Shown: one piece after another, positions 53,727 to 64,000 of the stretch | Position numbering within the stretch: the stretch's first letter is position 1 | How the letters are laid out: every line of letters starts with the position of its first letter | DNA from: Colius striatus | Taxonomy: Eukaryota; Chordata; Aves; Coliiformes; Coliidae | Assembly (NCBI RefSeq): GCF_028858725.1 | Contig: NC_084767.1 | Coordinates: forward strand, 35,133,519-35,197,518 | Direction of reading: 5' to 3' | DNA: 64,000 nt | The notes under the pieces: generated by a model | Database searches by the model: none | Told to the model about the DNA's origin: nothing | The model's input: only the letters and a program-made list of their open reading frames with translations | Position numbers and translations under genes: made by a program

Positions 53727-56700
53727 TAGTGTAAAAAGAAGCTTAAGTGGAACTATGTTTTCAATCCACCAGGCAGTGATAAACTTCAGAAATTCCTGGA
53801 TTTCTCATGCATACTTTTTTAAGTCTGCTCCAGAAAAGAACCACCTCTTTTCTACATTTAGAAAGCTATCTGAAAAAAGTTTCTGCCACAAAGAGGAAAA
53901 TACAACTCAGCTTCACAGTTCTTCCAAATGCAGGGATAAAATGTTTTGCTAGTAACCAAACGTGGTATTGACCAAACGTGGTATCACTGGAATGACACTT
54001 AGAGGATCAGAGAGAGATTTTTACACATCACTTCAACTCTCCCCTCCAAAAAGTGTTAAAACATCAAGTGCAGATATTTTTGTTTTAGTTTCCTGCATAA
54101 AGGTAGCTTCAATAGTAGTTCATTATAAAGCTTCCTGCAGCTTTATCTAAAGAAGCTAGTGTAGTCTTTCATCAGAGACCAATTGAAAGCTAATGAAATC
54201 CAGAACAGCACCTGTCAGGACTCTCCTGTCTTTGGAACTAGTTTTCCATCTTTCGCCTAATGACAAACACCTAATCTCAGAAACATCAAATTTCTCAGGA
54301 GAAAAACAGGAATGCTTATTATCTTAGGCGGTAAAAGAAACCCTGTACCTATGCATTTTACTCAAAATCATTGAGAATATTGGTGCTGATGTAAACTTTT
54401 ATGTATGTATGTTTTATATATAGAAAAATATATACATGCATGTAAACAGGAACACACTTCCTACAAATTATTTATCCTCCCCCCTTCAAGTGTCTTTTCC
54501 ACCACCTATTTCCTATTCTCCTGACTTCTCACAGTATATTCTAAATTCAGCACTGCCAGAGGAAAAAAAAAAAACAAAACAACCCAGCAGCAGTATGAAA
54601 TGAGAAAATCCTTGTCTGTTTTCAAATAGTTTTTTTTACCTAAAAGACCAACTAGACACTGGCATATCTTCATGTCCTGCACAGCTAACAAAGCTGGTTT
54701 AGAAACATGGAAAAACTGAAGGTACCATATTGATTCTCACTCACCTTTTTAACTGCAGTACAATCAAGCGATCTAAAAGTTTTGAAGAATAAAATAGGTA
54801 TCAATGCCTTCATGTTAGGTGATATACTAAGATAATTAATGGCAGACCGCTCAGGTTTTCATAATCACCATGAAATACGACAACATGGACTGCAGATGAG
54901 GTAACACAATTTTGGATTCAGAGAAAAAAAACAAACTGTCCTGCCGTGAAACTTCAAATGTATACAGCTAGGGCACCAGAGAGCTCAAACCAAATTCTGT
55001 AGGATTGTTGCTGTTGATGAGGATTGCTGTCATATCCCATGAAACTAACTGGAGATTAATTTAGATTTAGTTGCAGAAAGCTAAAACAGCCTTCCCACTG
55101 CACAAAAGCCTTGCAAAGTACAGCATGAGTAACTGATCTCCACTTCGCTCAGGAGATCCGAAAATAGAGGTGAAGTGTGAATATCCCATTTGTTTCAAAA
55201 CGGTGTCAACAGAAATTCCTAGACAGGGCCTTATCTGCTATCAAAGTCTGCATCTCCAGAGCTGTAGCTGCACTTAGGGAAGAAGAGGCTGTTTGCTTCT
55301 TCAGCTGCAGCAGAAAAGCTACTCTCCAGAATAACATCATCTACTACAGAATATTTTATATTTGACATCAGTAACAGCAATAGCTACGCTGGTGTAGGCT
55401 TCCAGGAAAATGAGAGATGACAGTCAAGACATTTCTAAATTTTCTGTATCAGCAGACCTCTCTCCCCTTTCAGAGCTTTGTTGGTGTTTTTTTTTTTTTC
55501 TTTTTTTACCCAGGGTAGCAGACACCAAAAGTATGGGAGAAAAAACCCAGAAAGATCAGATGTGGACCATTTATTGCAGATCCAGACACAAAGCTGAGAA
55601 TACTAATCTAAACATTAACATTCTATCAGTGAAATTAAAGCATTAAGAATTATTATGCTCTTCTTTCCTACACAAACGTATTTTACTTTAGGTAACCTAT
55701 AAGAGATGTTTAGCAAATACACAACCACCTCTCTGTTCTCTTTCATTTGTGAGGATACAAAGCTGGTGAGGAAACGCAGAGATGTGTGTTGGCAAGTATG
55801 GATCCAAAAGTCTTGCACTCTCTTATTAAACAGAATAAAATACAATGTTGTGTTTCCAAAGCTATAAAAAACAAGCAAGGATTTATGGTCACATTTTTTG
55901 TATTTAAAATGAAGAATGAATGAAATACACTGACAACATTCACTTAAATCACTATCAACAGCCACACTGATGACTGAAATCCTCAGATGTCTATTAATGA
56001 GTTACAACTTTAGAAACCCTCTTCTCATGTTGATATTATTCCAAGTGAAGTGATGTAGAGTACCTCTGGCCATCATTTCAAAAGTGGCGGAAGTGACAAA
56101 ACCCAGAAATTCACATACAAGGAAGGACAGGCCTATTAACACAGGTGAATAAGAAATACTCATCTTGAACAAAAACATATTTTAGTGACTTCACATTTTA
56201 CTGTAAAAAATCCACATTCCTTGATACAGGGAAAGGAAGCAAGCAGAGTCTCAAAATTCCTGCAATTTGAAATAGTGTTTGGCGGTCATAACGGGACTAA
56301 ATAGAGATAGTAGATATTCCCAAATAAGTTTCTAGTCCTTTATTTAAGGAATAGGAAACTTGTTTCTAACTCCAGGAAAAAAAAAAAAAACAAACCAAAA
56401 AACCAGAACAGAAAACAGAAATTAATCACAGGTGTTATTCCAGAACTAGATTATGTGCAGGCATTTCGATATTTAAGAGAGAGAAGGGGAAGAAAAAGTT
56501 TGGTGAAGAAAAGTCAGATGACCTATAAAATATTTTTATCCTTGTATACATTTGAGAGGTGTAACAATCTGAGGTTAAAAGAAGTTTTGTAAGACTGTCA
56601 CGTCATTTTTACTTACTACCGTACACAAAACTGCAGGTATCCAGGTTTTGAATGCAGAAATAAAGCAAAAATACTGTCTTCTACGTTAAGCAACAAAAAA

Positions 56701-57871
56701 GAGAGTCCACCTTACACCAGCCTTGCTGCAGCTGTGAGGCTAAGGTGGAAAAGGCAGCGGAGCTGACATTTGCTTTTTAAACAGGGCTACAGGTCAAATC
56801 CTGCTCTCCCTGCAACAACAGCCAAGAGTCTGTAGAAAATGGGCAAAAAGCATAACCAGATCCGAGATTTACTAGCCATGGCCAGGCTCAAATTCACTTT
56901 GGGTTAAAAATACTAACAGGAAAGAAATAAGGCAGCAAAACGGAACCGTATCTCTGCTACGTGATCTGCGCACCGGGCTTAAGAGCTCTTCCCTCCGGTA
57001 TTTCCCCGGAGCGCGGTGTTGGGTGACCGAGCACCATTCCACCTTCACAGCCTCCTGGAGACGGCCGTGCCCCACGCTGCAAATAAAAGTAAACCACCAG
57101 ACCAAGCGCTGGCCCGACATCCGTGCACAGATTTTATTAACAGCTTGTCGTTACAGAGCCTAGGAGCGTGTTTGTTACAGATCCTAGAAGCACCCCATCG
57201 TGTCCGTCACGGCAAGAGTTCCTTTATTTATTTGTACAGCGCACTCTGTCACTGGGGAAGAGAAACTCTGCGGATGCGGAGCGGCGGGCGCAGGGGTCCG
57301 CGGCGGCCCGGCAGGAGGGCTTCCCGTCCGCCCTACCGCCGCGGCGGGCTCCGCGTCCGGGAGGCCGCGCCCGTGGCCGGCGCCGGAGGCGAGCAGCGCT
57401 GGGGGAGGGCAAGGGGCGCGCGGCGGCGGCGGGACAGCCTGCCGAAGCGCACACGGAGGGGCGCCCCGCCGCGGAGGGGGCGCGAGCGAGTGCGCGGCCG
57501 CCCCCTGCCGCCGCCGCTCCCCCCTCATCGTCTTTCTCCGCCGCCACCTCCTCCTGGGGCCGGGGGGCGCGATCCCCCTTCACCGCCGCGGTGAGCGCCG
57601 CCGCTGGCTGCCGCCAGAGTCGCCGCCGCCCGGCCGTGGTGGCGGCCGCCGCCGCCGGAGCCGGCTCCCATCCGCCATTATCCTTTGTTCGCGGCGCGGC
57701 GGCGGGGATGTTGCAGGGCTCGGCTCCATCTTTAAAGCGGGCGCCCCTCCCGCGGGCGGTGCAAGGCCGGGCCCCCGCGTCCTGCCGCCCGGCGGCTCCC
57801 CTGGTCCCCGCCGGGCTCCATTTCCTTCCCTCCCCCCCGCCCCTGTTTGCTGGGCGCCTTCCTCCTCTTAC

Positions 57872-57981
57872 CGGTTAGCAGGCTGCTCCGTCACTGCTTT
57901 CGTTCGCGCCTAGGCTCTCGCCGCAGTTTTATTCTCTCCCCCACGTAACACACCGCGTCAAACTACACCTCCGCCGCGTCA
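57872..57981 (-). other. CREB1: CREB1 non-coding exon 1 (5' end approximate)
   Basis: The 3' end is set by the donor AACCG|GTAAGAGG (intron begins at 57871). The exon end reads GTGACGGAGCAGC...CTAACCG in the CREB1 sense. Spliced to exon 2 it gives ACCGGTAACTAAATG, agreeing with the vertebrate CREB1 leader as I recall it. The upstream limit, the transcription start, is not visible from sequence and is given only as a working limit at the last CRE half-site. Confidence 0.65.
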
Positions 57982-58081
57982 CTCACACACACACAGGCGC
58001 TCCCAGCCCGGCGACAGGCAGGCAGCGGCCGACTGAGGAGCGCCAGCCAGGGAGCAAGCGCCGAGCGCGCCGCGGCCCGCA

Positions 58082-58290
58082 CGGAAAACGCCGAGCACTC
58101 ACGGAAAACGCCGAGCACCCTGCAGGCGGCGGGAACGGCCGAGCACGCCGCCAGCTCCTGCGGAAAGAGCCGAGCGGCCGCGGAAACGAACGAAGCGCCC
58201 CGGAGGGGAGGCGGAAAGAGCCGAGCGGCCGCGGGAAGGCGCGAATGGCGTTTCCGACCGCGGCGGCGCACGCAGGAAAACGCTGAGCGC
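58082..58290. repeat. Degenerate GC-rich tandem array, CGGAAAN2-3GCCGAGC-type units
   Basis: About eight related units start near 58082, 58102, 58129, 58161, 58180, 58212, 58231 and 58274. The first two are an exact 18-bp match at 20-bp spacing. The units at 58161 and 58212 share 23 identical bases. Each unit contains a GGAA core. The array sits just upstream of the presumed CREB1 start. Confidence 0.8.
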
Positions 58291-58420
58291 GGCTGAGGAG
58301 GGTTAACAGCTCCCCACCCCTCTCCCGCCGGGTGCGCTAGCCGGAGAGCCGCGAGTACTCGTGGAAACTGCCAAGCCGCTCCGGAGGCGTGTGGCTGAGC
58401 GCAGACACGTCTCCTCTATA

Positions 58421-58761
58421 GCCCACCCCGGGACCGCTGTCCCCCTCAAGTTCACCAAGTACCTTTCCCACTGCGCCCCGGGGGTCCACAGCCACTTCCA
58501 GACCTGCAGCACTTCTCCTCAGGGGATCCTCTTCCTGGCTACTCCCTGCTAGGCCTGCCTAGGCCCCCATTCTCAGTTCCCCGATTCTCACTCCCAAGAG
58601 CCAACCACCTCTTTCACAAGTAAAACATGGTGGGTGAGGTGCCATGGACTGGTCTGTCAGGTGTCCCCACACCACCCTCTCCAAACCTGAAGTGTCCTTC
58701 AGGTTGCTCCTCTAAACCTTCTTCTGCTGTCTAGTTTTCACTCTGGGCCATGACTCCTCTC
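58421..58761. other. Upstream flank of the CREB1 island
   Basis: Moderately GC-rich unique sequence between the island and an LTR-like segment. No gene or repeat was recognised. Confidence 0.5.
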
Positions 58762-59213
58762 TGTTATAAATTGCTGTTATAAAGTTCACAAGCCAATTTA
58801 GATGAGTCATTAAAGCAATTTATTAAGCAAGCGGCAAATAAGCAAAACAGCGCTGGGCAGCACGGAGACTCTGCTCCATCAGCGGCTCGCGACTCCCTCC
58901 GTAGCACAGTCCTTTGATACAGTCCTTACCGGTCGGGTGCATCGCTCCCTGGTGTACTCTGCGCATGTGCCTGTCTTGTTACTAGGGGATCTTCTTCTGC
59001 CTCCTGGTGGTCGTAGGGTGGTCGCTCGGATGAAGTCAGTAGTCTTCCTCTAGTGGCCCACTCATGCACTCTTCTCTTGGCTCTTATCAGCTTGTGCACA
59101 ACCTATTGTACCTCCTATAAGCATCTTAGCCAACTGCACCTGTTCACTTTGTAGGAAGTTTACGGTTAAAGTTTTACAAGACTTTTACAATGACTTTAAA
59201 CGGCTTCTCGCAC
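58762..59213 (-). mobile_element. Probable solo LTR of an avian endogenous retrovirus, antisense
   Basis: Read on the minus strand, this segment looks like an LTR. It begins TGTGCGAGAAGCCG and contains a CpG-bearing, promoter-like middle. AATAAA (TTTATT at 58819-58824) is followed by a short tail ending TTTATAACA. Ends of TGT and ACA type are present, but there are two candidate right ends (TGTTAT at 58762 and 58775 on the plus strand) and no clear target duplication was found. Boundaries are therefore approximate. No retroviral genes flank it. It lies about 0.8 kb upstream of the CREB1 first exon in the same orientation, and contains a donor-like CCG|GTAAGG near 58930. Confidence 0.55.
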
Positions 59214-59605
59214 AACTATTCTTTCATGATTTGATTAACGAACATGACCTTTTCCATTAGACTCTCTACCCTTTCTGACTCTCTGGCCAGCCCTGGCAGC
59301 CCAAAACCAGGCACAGGGTTACTGCCACTTTATCATGACACAAATGGCTCTGTGAAAATCCCCAGGCCTAAGCTGAATAACTCTCCTCCTCTGGTGTCAG
59401 AGGGACAAACCTGTTTTGGCAGACACTGGGCACTGGTAAGATGTAAGCCCACAATTTTTAGAGCATCTGTGGTAGCATCACGTGATGCAACATTTTGTAC
59501 TCATGGCACCAGTCCCATGTTTTGCCACCTCTTGGGAGGGACAGATATTGTCAGGATGGGACAAGAAACAAGATACAAGTTTGTTTCTTAGTAGAGAGGA
59601 GAAGA
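59214..59605. other. Intergenic DNA
   Basis: Unique sequence without a recognisable gene or repeat. Confidence 0.4.
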
Positions 59606-59690
59606 GGGAAGGGAAGGGAAGGGAAGGGAAGGGAAGGGAAGGGAAGGGAAGGGAAGGGAAGGGAAGGGAAGGGAAGGGAAGGGAAGGGAA
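59606..59690. repeat. Pentanucleotide microsatellite (GGGAA), 17 copies
   Basis: Seventeen perfect GGGAA units, followed by GGGGAAG. The tract is pure purine on the plus strand and pure pyrimidine on the other. The repetitive open frames over it are artefacts of the repeat. Confidence 0.98.
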
Positions 59691-62236
59691 GGGGAAGCAT
59701 CCATGTGCTGTAGCACTCCATCTGCAGTGCCAGTGTGATGTCTGTTGCTTGGCGTTTTCTTAGGAAAGTTTTTTTCAAAGAGTTCATGCTACCATGGAGC
59801 TGGGAATGGGCTGGTGGTGCTCCAGCTGCATGAGCCCAGCCCTGTCTTCAGTTTATAAGCACAGTTGAATGAAACCAATCATACACCCTGGAGTGAACCA
59901 CTCAGACTCCAAGAAGATAAAAAATTATAGATAGCCTTGAAAAAAATACTTTTCATTTAATGACACCTCAAGATGGCGCTACTAACAAGATTTGAAGCTC
60001 CAAATCTAACTCATTTTTGCAACCAGTCTGGCACAGCTACCCTGTGAGACACGACTTTGAGACTGTTAACTGCCATCAGTGCTACGTTGGACAGCAGCAC
60101 CGGTGCACAGTTTAAATTAGTTTTGCTCTTTTCAAGTTTTGTTTTCTCAAGAAGGTTGAACTGCTTTTACTCACACTGAATTTTATCTATCAAAGAATTG
60201 CAAGAGACAATGCAGCGAGGTTATAGGTTTACTTTGCATTTGATTTTGTTCATTACAGTTCTAAAATGAAGTGGAAAAGCCCTCACTTCTGACATTAGAA
60301 AAAAAAACTAACTCAAACAAGCAGCTCAAGTTAAACCAAAAAAGCATTGCTTATTGACAACACATACTATTATGACTTGGACTGAAGCTTATTTTCTGCT
60401 TCTGTCTCACTTTTCCCTCTGCCCTGCCGGCAGACAAGAGCTCTGAGGTTGCAGCACAGTATAGCCCCTGCTGTCACTAACCCCATGCCCACTTCCCCTG
60501 ACTGTTTTGGACCTGTGCTGTACTGAGTTCATTCCCAATGAAGGCTCCTGTTAGAAACCTTAGCAACACTTTGAACCTGAGTGATTAGAGTGGAGTGATG
60601 CTGATGGTAATGAATTATACTAGGACTACCCTTATGTAGCTATGCAGCTCCTTGCATGGCTCTGATCCTGCTGCCCATTTAGGGCATGGCTGATACTTGC
60701 CAGCCCTGCTCTCACTCAGCTCTCTGACTGACTCCTCAGCAGTTCTCTGAGAGCCTGTCAGATCACTGATGAATTTGCAAAGGACATCTTGCAACGGTGA
60801 CTACTTCTGTGCCAGACAGCATAGGCTTCCCATGTAACAGACAATTTAGGAGTGCAATTTATCTCAGACTAAACCAGATCCTCAGATAGACCAGATGCCT
60901 GAAGTGATTTGAGATTATGCCTAGTGTTGTGTGTCTTTGGTACCTTCATCTTTTGTTCCTTCGCTGAGGGGGTGAGACCGTACATGAATTCATCCTGACT
61001 GGGTTCATCCTGACTCATACCGCTCTAGTGACAGGGCTGGGTGAACATCTGATACACAACTGCTGTGAAACTTTCTGCCAGGCATTTTGTACATTCCAAT
61101 TTTCCTTATAAGCTTTGTGGGATTTGGTTGTTTTGTGGGTTTTTTGTTATTGTTGTTTGGTTGGTTGGTTTTTTGGGGTGGGTGGGGTTGCTTCTCACCA
61201 CATCTGAACAAAATTGGGACACAAAGCAAAACTAGAACTTCTTTGGGAGCAATGAAAGTCCTCCAAAGCCCTCTTCCCTCACTTCATAACTATGAGTTGT
61301 TTTCATAGTTGCCTCTGGGGGAATCTGAAGAAAATAGGATATCAATGATGTGCCTTACTTTGAGGGTAATTACCCTCAAAGTCCAACAGGGAGAGACTGA
61401 CTTGGACAGTGCACTGGAATGCTCAGCACTTTTCTTCTTCATCAGCAAAAGTTTGCTTGATGATGAGTGAAACCCAGAAAGATTAATGACTTTTCTTACA
61501 ATGAAGCCTCAGAGGGAAATTCATTAGCTTTGCAGCTTCCAGGCTGGTTACCCTAGGCTGTGAACTCCTTTTATGCAGCATTGCAGTCTGATTGTTCATG
61601 GCTCGGGGTTTGTAGAGGCTGATGGGTGACATATATATAAAGAAAGGTTTGCTCTTGGCTGTAAGGTGTGCCAGAGCACAACGCAAACAATGGAACCTGG
61701 AGCAGTTGACAAGATACTATTTATTATGGAAAAATAGATACATGTGGTTTTTCAGTCTACACATAGCTGTAAAGAGAGCAACAAAAGCATATTTTTTACA
61801 GGGCACAGTGAATTCTGGGGATGATTTATAACAAAGTTGTCTTTCAGCATCAAACATGCACGGACAATTTCTAGAGGAATAGTGTGGTCTCACAGTGTAG
61901 GGATGTAGAGAACGTGTTTTATAGAAGTATGATGCTAAGCACTAATATTGCTGGGGAGGAAAGATGTCATGGTGTGCTCTGAGGATTTACATCTACATTT
62001 CTCTTAAGGAAAGTGAGAAAAAGAGTGTTTGCAAACAATGTGAAGAGAGGCAGATGTTACATTAAGGTGTAAGGTGTCCATCACTTTTTTAAGGAGCATT
62101 GCACTTTTTGTCCTATACAAAGACAGCAACAAAGACTAGGGAAAAGTCTAAGGTTTCCCTTCAGTTCATAAATATACATCTTGAAAGTAATTGTTTTTTG
62201 ACACTACAGCTTCACTTTTCTTTTTCTTCTTCATTA
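59691..62236. other. Intergenic DNA upstream of CREB1
   Basis: About 2.5 kb, mostly unique, with a T/G-rich patch at about 61110-61190. No gene, RNA gene or clear mobile element was seen. Confidence 0.45.
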
Positions 62237-62811
62237 TGAGAAACAAAACAAGTTTTCTCGCGAAGGACTCAGGTCAGACTCTGCAGTGAAGCACTTTTAT
62301 TAAGCGTTCTTGCAAGAGTGGGTGTCCTAGCTCTTGCAAGAACGGGTGTACACCCGATAGATACAATATTCAGCTTTTTATTCACTATCCAGGCCACAAG
62401 GTTCCTCCTTTGATTCCCCATTGATTAGGTACTCTAAGATTTACAACTTCTCGCAACACCTAAAATCCTCCCCAGAGGATGTCTGTTTTTTGTATCTTAT
62501 CTTAGTGGATTTCCCCCCACTATCCTAAGATTTGAACTCTAATTAACACTTCAAACAAACATATATTAGTTGCTACATAGAAACAGATAACAGTCCCAAA
62601 GTTAATTCACTGATTTAGGCAACACAGAAACAGACAAGGCCAGTTCACTGACTGATACTATACAGAATCAGATAAGAGAAAAAAACTCAATTATCTTCAT
62701 TTCTCTTCTAATTCTGCCAAAACAACATCAGCATTTCTCACATAATTAAGCTGATTTTTCTTCTCACTTTGGTGACCCCTGCTTAATCCCCGCTTAACTA
62801 TTTGTTTTTCA
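62237..62811 (-). mobile_element. Probable solo LTR of an avian endogenous retrovirus, antisense
   Basis: About 575 bp with imperfect inverted ends: TGAGAAACAAA at the left and, at the right, TTTGTTTTTCA, whose complement is TGAAAAACAAA. In minus orientation there is a TATA-like GAATAAAAAGCTG near 62365-62380. The perfect 14-bp palindrome CGGGTGTACACCCG follows at 62343-62356, then AATAAA (TTTATT at 62296-62301), and the U5-like end runs through TTCGCGAGAAAAC. No target duplication was confirmed and no internal genes are present, so the exact limits and the family are uncertain. Confidence 0.65.
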
Positions 62812-64000
62812 TGACTTTGCTGAGTTAACTGTGAATTAGATCAAATTTTTCACATAGTGCCTTCTTGTTGGCAGAGATGTCCTGGCTCATGTAGTCTCAA
62901 TGGCTTTTGAGGGTCCTCACTCTTTATCCAAAGATAAAAGATGAATTATGTTCCCACTTAACCCCATTCCCACTAGACTGTCTCCTTTGTCTCTCAGTCC
63001 CCTCCATGAGTTAGCAAAGGTCTGACTTAGCATGGTACAAGCCTGGGTATGGCCCATCACCCTCCCTCCTTCTCTGTTCTACTTCATTGCCTTGGGTTCA
63101 ACAGCTGATGGCTCCACAGAAGCTGGGTTATTGTTGTTATTCCATCTTATGGCAAGTGCCTTGTGTGGCAGATATCAGTAAAACTGCTTTGGGCTGAACC
63201 TCTAAAGGTCACATTAAGCTTTGAAGAACACTTTATGTTTTCAAGTGACAGAGTGCCACACAGAGGGTAAAATGAATTGCTAACAAGAGAAGGGCTTAGA
63301 TATGCTATAAATACCTGGTTACTCAAAAAAATCATAGAATTGTGATGAAAAATGGTGACATTTCTTGTCTAGTAAGCCTTTTTAACACATGCTTCACAGC
63401 TCGTGGACCTGTGTATACTAAACACCTTTCTGTTGCTTTAAGAGATAGAAAAAATGATGACCAATATTAACACCCTTTAAATTACCACGTATGACAAACA
63501 TAATATGAATGAAATACTGACCTGGCATAGACAGGCTCTATGGTTACACTTGAAGCCCTGAATGCCATGAAACAATTGTTATCATAAGGCTACATTGGTC
63601 CTATGCATGAGAGAGTTCAGGTTTCCTAGTAATGCACCAGTCAGAGAGATTTTTCTTTCAAATGGAAAGGGAATTTCATCTGCCACACATTGAGGAAAAA
63701 GCTGTTGGATGAGGTTTAGTGGAAGTCAAAGCTGAAATGAAAACCCAAACCCAGTAACTTCTGTCAGAGTGAAATGGGGAGAAGAGGAAGCCATGCCTTA
63801 ACAAAATAGGGTTTTATATGTGTCCCAGTACAGGGCCCTCATACTGTAATACCCCAGGACACTATTATTGCGCTTACTGGGGGTGTGAAACAATTGCCTC
63901 AAACTGGCCAGTTCCTCCGGCAAATGCTGATAAGTTTTTAAAGGTCGGATGGGGACCTCCAGGATGCATTCTCCCTACGGGAGTCTGGAGTCGGTGTCAC
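62812..64000. other. Intergenic DNA at the right edge
   Basis: Unique sequence with no recognised gene. The last 150 bases, from about 63850, rise in CpG and contain LTR-like wording (GTTTTTAAAGGTCGGATGGGGACC), so a retroviral fragment may begin here and run out of the window. That is only a suspicion. Confidence 0.3.

Larger units (their letters stand above)
42632..57871 (-). other. CREB1: CREB1 intron 1 (15.2 kb)
   Basis: A large first intron with donor CG|GTAAGA at 57871 and acceptor TTGTAG at 42632. It is mostly AT-rich unique DNA. The CpG island continues about 650 bp into it. It contains one CR1 fragment (47241-47429), a T run of 18 at 47945-47962, a 24-bp duplication (43022-43069), AT-rich tracts near 53270-53310 and 54405-54440, and many chance open frames on both strands. 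I saw no nested gene. Intronic enhancers are likely in a gene of this type but cannot be pinpointed. Confidence 0.8.
57200..58420 (-). promoter_or_regulatory. CREB1: CpG-island promoter of CREB1
   Basis: About 1.2 kb of very GC- and CpG-rich DNA covers the CREB1 first exon, roughly 650 bp of intron 1 and the proximal promoter. No TATA box is evident. Three TGACG half-CREs (minus-strand sense) lie at 57889-57893, 57956-57960 and 57977-57981, with a related TTACGTG at about 57942-57948. CREB1 promoters are known to carry CREs that allow autoregulation. Further upstream a degenerate GGAA-core array occupies 58082-58290. Long open frames on both strands here are GC artefacts. Confidence 0.85.

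Noticed and set aside
57016..57913. Long overlapping open frames of 114-237 codons on both strands in the CREB1 island
   Set aside because: They are Ala/Gly/Pro/Arg-rich frames open in several frames at once, as expected for very GC-rich DNA. No splice logic or known family supports them.
59482..59763. 93-codon frame with GREGK repeats
   Set aside because: Translation of the GGGAA microsatellite.

Overview
The window is vertebrate nuclear DNA, almost certainly from a bird. It has intron-split genes with vertebrate splice sites, two GC-rich promoter islands in AT-rich DNA, several CR1 LINE 3' ends of the avian type, and avian-style retroviral LTRs. The species cannot be fixed from the sequence alone. 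There is no operon, CRISPR array or prokaryotic gene. Nearly all open frames longer than 60 codons are chance frames in introns, UTRs or repeats.

Two protein-coding genes can be reconstructed completely, and they lie tail to tail. METTL21A (+ strand) has three coding exons at 12744-12890, 14010-14121 and 15162-15559, giving 218 aa. It starts in a CpG island at about 12.1-12.9 kb. CREB1 (- strand) has seven coding exons between 42623 and 27746, giving exactly 327 aa. A non-coding first exon sits in a large CpG island at about 57.2-58.4 kb, and a long 3'UTR probably runs to about 21.6 kb. Every coding junction was checked for reading phase, and both proteins come out at the length known for their families. 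The pair matches the known vertebrate neighbourhood (METTL21A beside CREB1).

Region by region: 1-12 kb is intergenic with a GC-rich left edge, paired CACGTG E-boxes and one CR1. 12.1-16.1 kb is METTL21A. 16482-17458 is a solo LTR with a perfect 5-bp target duplication. 17.5-21.6 kb is intergenic with an antisense CR1. 21.65-58 kb is CREB1, with large introns holding two small CR1 fragments and simple repeats. 58.4-64 kb is the CREB1 upstream flank, with two antisense LTR-like segments and a 17-copy GGGAA repeat.

The two genes do not form a pathway. METTL21A is a lysine methyltransferase of HSP70-type chaperones. CREB1 is the cAMP/Ca2+-responsive bZIP activator. Points worth a second look are a GC-AG intron splitting the CREB1 basic region, the apparent lack of the 14-codon alpha exon, clustered CRE half-sites and a degenerate GGAA-core array in the CREB1 promoter, an LTR with a good splice donor just upstream of that promoter, and a solo LTR carrying a 106-codon open frame. 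I saw no convincing new multi-gene system.
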